DNA of 9,299 nucleotides. Source: Spirochaetales bacterium (GTDB taxonomy: Bacteria > Spirochaetota > Spirochaetia > Treponematales > UBA12059). The notes under the pieces were generated by a model. The model had not been told where the DNA came from. It did not search any database and saw nothing but the letters and a program-made list of their open reading frames with translations. Positions 1 to 9,299 of the stretch are shown piece after piece. Made by a program: the position numbers and the translations under genes. Where the stretch lies: positions 1 through 9,299 of the forward strand of contig SPCK01000058.1 of NCBI GenBank assembly GCA_004525355.1, given 5' to 3'. Position 1 is the stretch's first letter, and the number at the start of each line of letters is the position of its first letter.

Positions 1-463
1 GAAGGAGTACCTGGACGAGCAGGCTATCGCTGCGCTTTCCAGGCTTCCTGGTAGGAATCAGCTTCTTGCAATGTTCATGGGAGCCCTCAAGAGCCCCGTT
101 CAGAAGATCGTATATACCCTCGTGGCCTTGAGGGAAAAACTCGAGGAGAATCCGAAGGCTGAAGCCAAGACGGAAGCCAAGACGGAAGCCAGGGTGGAAG
201 CCAAGGTGGAACCTCAAGCGGAAGCCAAGGTGGAAGCCAAGGCGGAACCTCAAGTGGAAGCCAAGGCGGAACCTCAAGCGGAACCCAAGGTGGAAGCCAA
301 GGTGGAAGCCAAGGTGGAACCCAAGGTGGAAGCCAAGGTGGAAGCCAAGGCGGAACCCAAGGTGGAACCCAAGGTGGAAGCCAAGGCGGAAGCCAAGGCG
401 GAACCCAAGGTGGAAGCCAAGGCGGAACCTCAAGTGGAAGCCCAGGCGGAACCCAAGGCCTGA
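1..463 (+). CDS. rplJ: 50S ribosomal protein L10 (3' part) with long repetitive C-terminal tail
   Basis: L10 binds 23S rRNA at the stalk base through its N-terminal domain (upstream of the window) and holds L7/L12 dimers on its C-terminal helix. The frame is open from base 2 and stops with TGA at 461-463; no start is visible, so the gene is cut by the left edge. The first ~53 residues match the end of L10: KEYLDEQAIAALSRLPGRNQ, then a helix containing GALKSPVQKIVYTLVALREK, followed by EENPKA. This resembles the family's LPsr..Ll..l.galq.P pattern. Beyond it come 100 residues of the tetrapeptide E-(A/P)-(K/Q/R)-(V/A/T), which typical L10 proteins (about 165-180 residues) lack. rplL follows after 153 bp, the usual L10-L7/L12 pairing. 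The identity rests on the short core plus gene order. The tail's role is unknown; its composition predicts a flexible, near-neutral, disordered or polyproline-like extension. Confidence 0.88.
   Translation, partial: KEYLDEQAIAALSRLPGRNQLLAMFMGALKSPVQKIVYTLVALREKLEENPKAEAKTEAKTEARVEAKVEPQAEAKVEAKAEPQVEAKAEPQAEPKVEAKVEAKVEPKVEAKVEAKAEPKVEPKVEAKAEAKAEPKVEAKAEPQVEAQAEPKA
161..460 (+). repeat. 25-copy 12-bp in-frame tandem repeat in rplJ
   Basis: Exactly 25 contiguous 12-bp units end one codon before the rplJ stop. Each encodes E-(A/P)-(K/Q/R)-(V/A/T). The commonest DNA units are GAAGCCAAGGTG, GAAGCCAAGGCG and GAACCCAAGGTG, with a minority GAACCTCAAG(C/T)G type. The first three units (EAKT, EAKT, EARV) are the most divergent. 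Unit length is a multiple of three, so copy-number change by slippage or unequal crossing-over would leave the reading frame intact. Confidence 0.97.
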
Positions 464-478
464 AGGGTTGAATCATGA

Positions 479-507
479 CGCCTTCGCGGAAGACAAGACC
501 GCGGGCG
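479..507 (+). other. Possible hairpin downstream of rplJ
   Basis: CGCGG (485-489) pairs with CCGCG (499-503) around a 9-nt loop. The stem extends outward by CGCC (479-482) with GGCG (504-507), leaving TT bulged on the left arm. It starts 15 bases after the rplJ stop and has no following T-run, so it is not an intrinsic terminator. It may be an mRNA-stability or processing structure, or chance in GC-rich DNA. Confidence 0.3.
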
Positions 508-572
508 TGATTGAATATACGTTTACGGCGTTCAGGCTTCCGGTTAGCTGCCGTTCCTGAGCGCCATAACTG

Positions 573-593
573 GGCCGCCCGTACGGGCAGGCC
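573..593 (+). promoter_or_regulatory. GC-rich hairpin just upstream of the rplL ribosome-binding site
   Basis: A perfect 12-bp palindrome GCCCGTACGGGC (577-588) is flanked by GGCC (573-576) and GGCC (590-593), giving an 8-bp stem with one bulged A (589) and a GTAC loop. It ends 9 bases before the AAGGAG Shine-Dalgarno (603-608) of rplL. It lacks a T-run, so it is not a terminator. It could keep the rplL ribosome-binding site accessible, protect the mRNA, or act as a protein-binding dyad. The structure is seen in the sequence; the role is inferred. Confidence 0.45.
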
Positions 594-616
594 ACACACG
601 GTAAGGAGAAGATAAT

Positions 617-994
617 ATGGCAGCCATTACCAACGAGCAGATTCTTGACGCTATCGGCGAGATGAAGATCACCGAGATCGCCGAGCTCATTTCAGCCATG
701 GAAGAGCGCTTTGGCGTTACCGCCGCCGCCCCTGTGGCAGCCGCGGGAATAGCCGCCGCCGCTCCTGTCGAGGAGCAGACCGAGTTTAATGTGATCCTCA
801 AGTCCGGCTATCCTGCCGACAAGAAGATTTCCATCATCAAGGCGGTCCGTACCATTACCGGGCTCGGGCTCAAAGAAGCAAAGGACCTCGTCGAGGCTGG
901 CGACAAGCCCCTCAAGGAAGGCATTCCGAAGGACGAAGTGGAGAAGATCAAGAAGGAGATTACCGAAGCCGGCGGCGCCGTCGAGGTAAAGTAA
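617..994 (+). CDS. rplL: 50S ribosomal protein L7/L12
   Basis: L7/L12 is the multicopy stalk protein that recruits and activates the translational GTPases (EF-Tu, EF-G, IF2). The 125-residue product has the family's usual length and all three parts. An N-terminal dimerisation and L10-binding helical domain spans about residues 1-33. An Ala/Pro/Gly-rich hinge ([18 protein letters not shown]) follows. The globular C-terminal domain, from about residue 56, contains the conserved factor-binding motif [20 protein letters not shown] and ends GGAVEVK. The ATG at 617 is preceded by AAGGAG (603-608) with 8-nt spacing, which fixes the start. It lies 153 bp after rplJ and is followed by a terminator-like hairpin, so it is probably translated in excess of its neighbours, as expected for the only multi-copy ribosomal protein. 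No abnormal features were seen. Confidence 0.98.
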   Translation: MAAITNEQILDAIGEMKITEIAELISAMEERFGVTAAAPVAAAGIAAAAPVEEQTEFNVILKSGYPADKKISIIKAVRTITGLGLKEAKDLVEAGDKPLKEGIPKDEVEKIKKEITEAGGAVEVK

Positions 995-1029
995 GGATCT
1001 TGAACGATCCCCTTATTCCGCATTCCAGT

Positions 1030-1048
1030 CCCGACGTGAAGCGTCGGG
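1030..1048 (+). other. Small hairpin between rplL and rpoB
   Basis: CCCGACG (1030-1036) and CGTCGGG (1042-1048) form a perfect 7-bp stem with a 5-nt loop (TGAAG). It begins 35 bases after the rplL stop and lies directly upstream of the terminator hairpin. It has no T-run. It may protect the 3' end of the rplL message or serve as a processing site. Confidence 0.5.
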
Positions 1049-1053
1049 GCGAG

Positions 1054-1087
1054 GGTGCCGGACGCGGTTTCGCGTCCGGCGCCTTTT
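1054..1087 (+). terminator. Intrinsic terminator/attenuator between rplL and rpoB
   Basis: GCCGGACGCG (1057-1066) pairs perfectly with CGCGTCCGGC (1071-1080) around a GTTT loop. Three more outer pairs (1054-1056 with 1081-1083, one being T-G wobble) bring the stem to 13 bp, and TTTT follows at 1084-1087. The stem is very stable but the T-tract is short, so partial read-through is likely. The complementary strand has no T-run, so it acts on + strand transcription. E. coli has a partial attenuator at the same place, lowering rpoBC transcription relative to the ribosomal proteins; an equivalent role here is inferred from position. Confidence 0.82.
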
Positions 1088-1189
1088 CGCGCTTTCACCG
1101 GTTCGACACGGTCTTCTGGACGCGATCATATTCCCGGGCCCGCCGCATTGCTCGAGGGCATGTTTTCGGGTAGCTCGGGACGCGACGTG

Positions 1190-1217
1190 CCGACAAGGTA
1201 TTCGCGTTTAAGATAAT
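1190..1217 (+). promoter_or_regulatory. Candidate sigma-70-type promoter for rpoB-rpoC
   Basis: CCGACA (1190-1195, 4 of 6 to TTGACA) is separated by 16 bp from GATAAT (1212-1217, 5 of 6 to TATAAT). Transcription would start near 1223-1225, giving a ~70-nt leader before rpoB. It lies about 100 bp after the terminator, where a separate polymerase promoter would be expected. A weaker alternative is TCGACA (1103-1108) with CATATT (1127-1132) at 18-bp spacing. Short motif matches like these occur by chance, so this is tentative. Confidence 0.4.
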
Positions 1218-1221
1218 ACGG

Positions 1222-1248
1222 GGGCTACCGGCGGTACGTCGGTTGCCC
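1222..1248 (+). promoter_or_regulatory. Hairpin in the rpoB leader
   Basis: GGGC (1222-1225) pairs with GCCC (1245-1248). After a T-T mismatch, ACCGGC (1227-1232) pairs with GTCGGT (1238-1243) with one G-U wobble, leaving the 5-nt loop GGTAC. The 10-pair stem would sit at the very 5' end of a transcript started from the GATAAT box. No T-run follows. It might stabilise the leader or serve as a regulatory protein or antiterminator site. The structure is visible; the role is unknown. Confidence 0.45.
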
Positions 1249-1280
1249 GTATCAGGTAAAAATGTTTTGGTATAGAGCAG

Positions 1281-1287
1281 AGGGGGG
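1281..1287 (+). promoter_or_regulatory. rpoB ribosome-binding site
   Basis: AGGGGGG lies 5 nt before the ATG at 1293 and selects that start. It departs from the canonical AGGAGG but retains G-rich complementarity to the 16S 3' end. rpoC uses a similarly G-rich site (AGGGGGAG, 4941-4948, 5 nt before its ATG). Confidence 0.7.
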
Positions 1288-1292
1288 TTTCG

Positions 1293-4787
<3,495 letters not shown>

Positions 4788-4815
4788 TAAACTGTATGCA
4801 TGAGGGAAAATGTGA

Positions 4816-4919
4816 CCACAAAGGGCACGAAGTGAACGATGGGCACGAAGACGACAATCGAGCAAAGACTATGCTCTTTGCTTCGGGCTCTCTTCGTGCA
4901 TCGTGTCCTCCGTGTCTGG
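4816..4919 (+). repeat. Long imperfect inverted repeat between rpoB and rpoC
   Basis: An inner hairpin pairs AGCAAAGA (4861-4868) with TCTTTGCT (4875-4882) around a 6-nt loop. A second layer pairs GCACGAAGA (4843-4851) with TCTTCGTGC (4891-4899) and ACGAT (4836-4840) with ATCGT (4900-4904), with GG bulged. The arms continue with mismatches and wobbles: GGGCACGAAG (4823-4832) against CTCCGTGTCT (4908-4917). The left arm contains GGGCACGAAG twice (4823-4832, 4841-4850) and the right arm has the CTTCGTGCATCGTGTCCTCC series, a 'cacgaag' wording like dispersed intergenic palindromes in various bacteria. No T-run follows, so it is a poor intrinsic terminator. A REP/MITE-like element is plausible but needs other copies in the genome. 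Confidence 0.7.
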
Positions 4920-4953
4920 CTTTCGCAAGTAGCCCGTTCTAGGGGGAGACCGC

Positions 4954-9299
<4,346 letters not shown>

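Noticed and set aside
161..460. CRISPR array or origin iterons
   Set aside because: The 12-bp units are contiguous with no spacers and are translated in frame with the L10 C-terminus; the repetition is a protein-coding minisatellite.
87..599. 170-codon - strand open frame encoding PPWLPPWV-type repeats
   Set aside because: It is the antisense of the rplJ 12-bp repeat; the periodic array leaves no stops on either strand. It has no evident start context, and rplJ homology lies on the other strand.
1243..1276. TTGCCC with TATAGA as an alternative rpoB promoter
   Set aside because: The spacing is 22 bp, too long for a sigma-70 promoter, and it would leave a very short leader.
4816..4919. Intrinsic terminator between rpoB and rpoC
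   Set aside because: The long inverted repeat is not followed by a T-run, and stopping transcription before rpoC would separate two subunits needed in equal amounts.

Overview
The window is a 9.3 kb stretch of a bacterial ribosomal-stalk and RNA-polymerase cluster, all on the + strand: the 3' end of rplJ (L10), then rplL (L7/L12), rpoB (beta) and the first 1448 codons of rpoC (beta'), which is still open at the right edge. The order rplJ-rplL-rpoB-rpoC is the standard bacterial one. All four genes look intact and functional apart from being cut by the window edges. I find no convincing gene on the - strand; the long - strand open frames are shadows of GC-rich coding sequence.

The best guess for the organism is a GC-rich spirochaete (Treponema/Spirochaeta relatives). 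The main evidence is an asparagine at RpoB codon 490, the position of E. coli Ser531. This residue is reported as the natural rifampicin-resistance signature of Borrelia and Treponema. A compact 1164-residue beta lacking the ~100-residue E. coli insert beside the flap, combined with a beta' carrying a large trigger-loop insert, is compatible with this but does not prove it. The assignment is an inference.

Layout: 1-463 is the L10 C-terminus, whose last 100 residues are a perfectly periodic tetrapeptide repeat (25 x 12 bp). The spacer 464-616 holds two possible hairpins and the rplL ribosome-binding site. rplL is 617-994. The spacer 995-1292 holds a small hairpin, a strong intrinsic terminator/attenuator, a candidate promoter, a further hairpin at the predicted transcript start, and the rpoB ribosome-binding site. 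rpoB is 1293-4787. The spacer 4788-4953 is largely filled by a ~100-bp imperfect inverted repeat. rpoC runs from 4954 to the edge.

Functionally, L10 anchors L7/L12 dimers on the ribosome to recruit translation factors, while RpoB and RpoC together form the RNA-polymerase active site. The terminator with a likely promoter downstream suggests that polymerase genes are transcribed at a level partly uncoupled from the stalk-protein genes, as the rplL-rpoB attenuator does in E. coli. No wholly new system is visible. The most unusual items are the repetitive L10 tail, the palindromic element between rpoB and rpoC, and the enlarged beta' trigger-loop insert.
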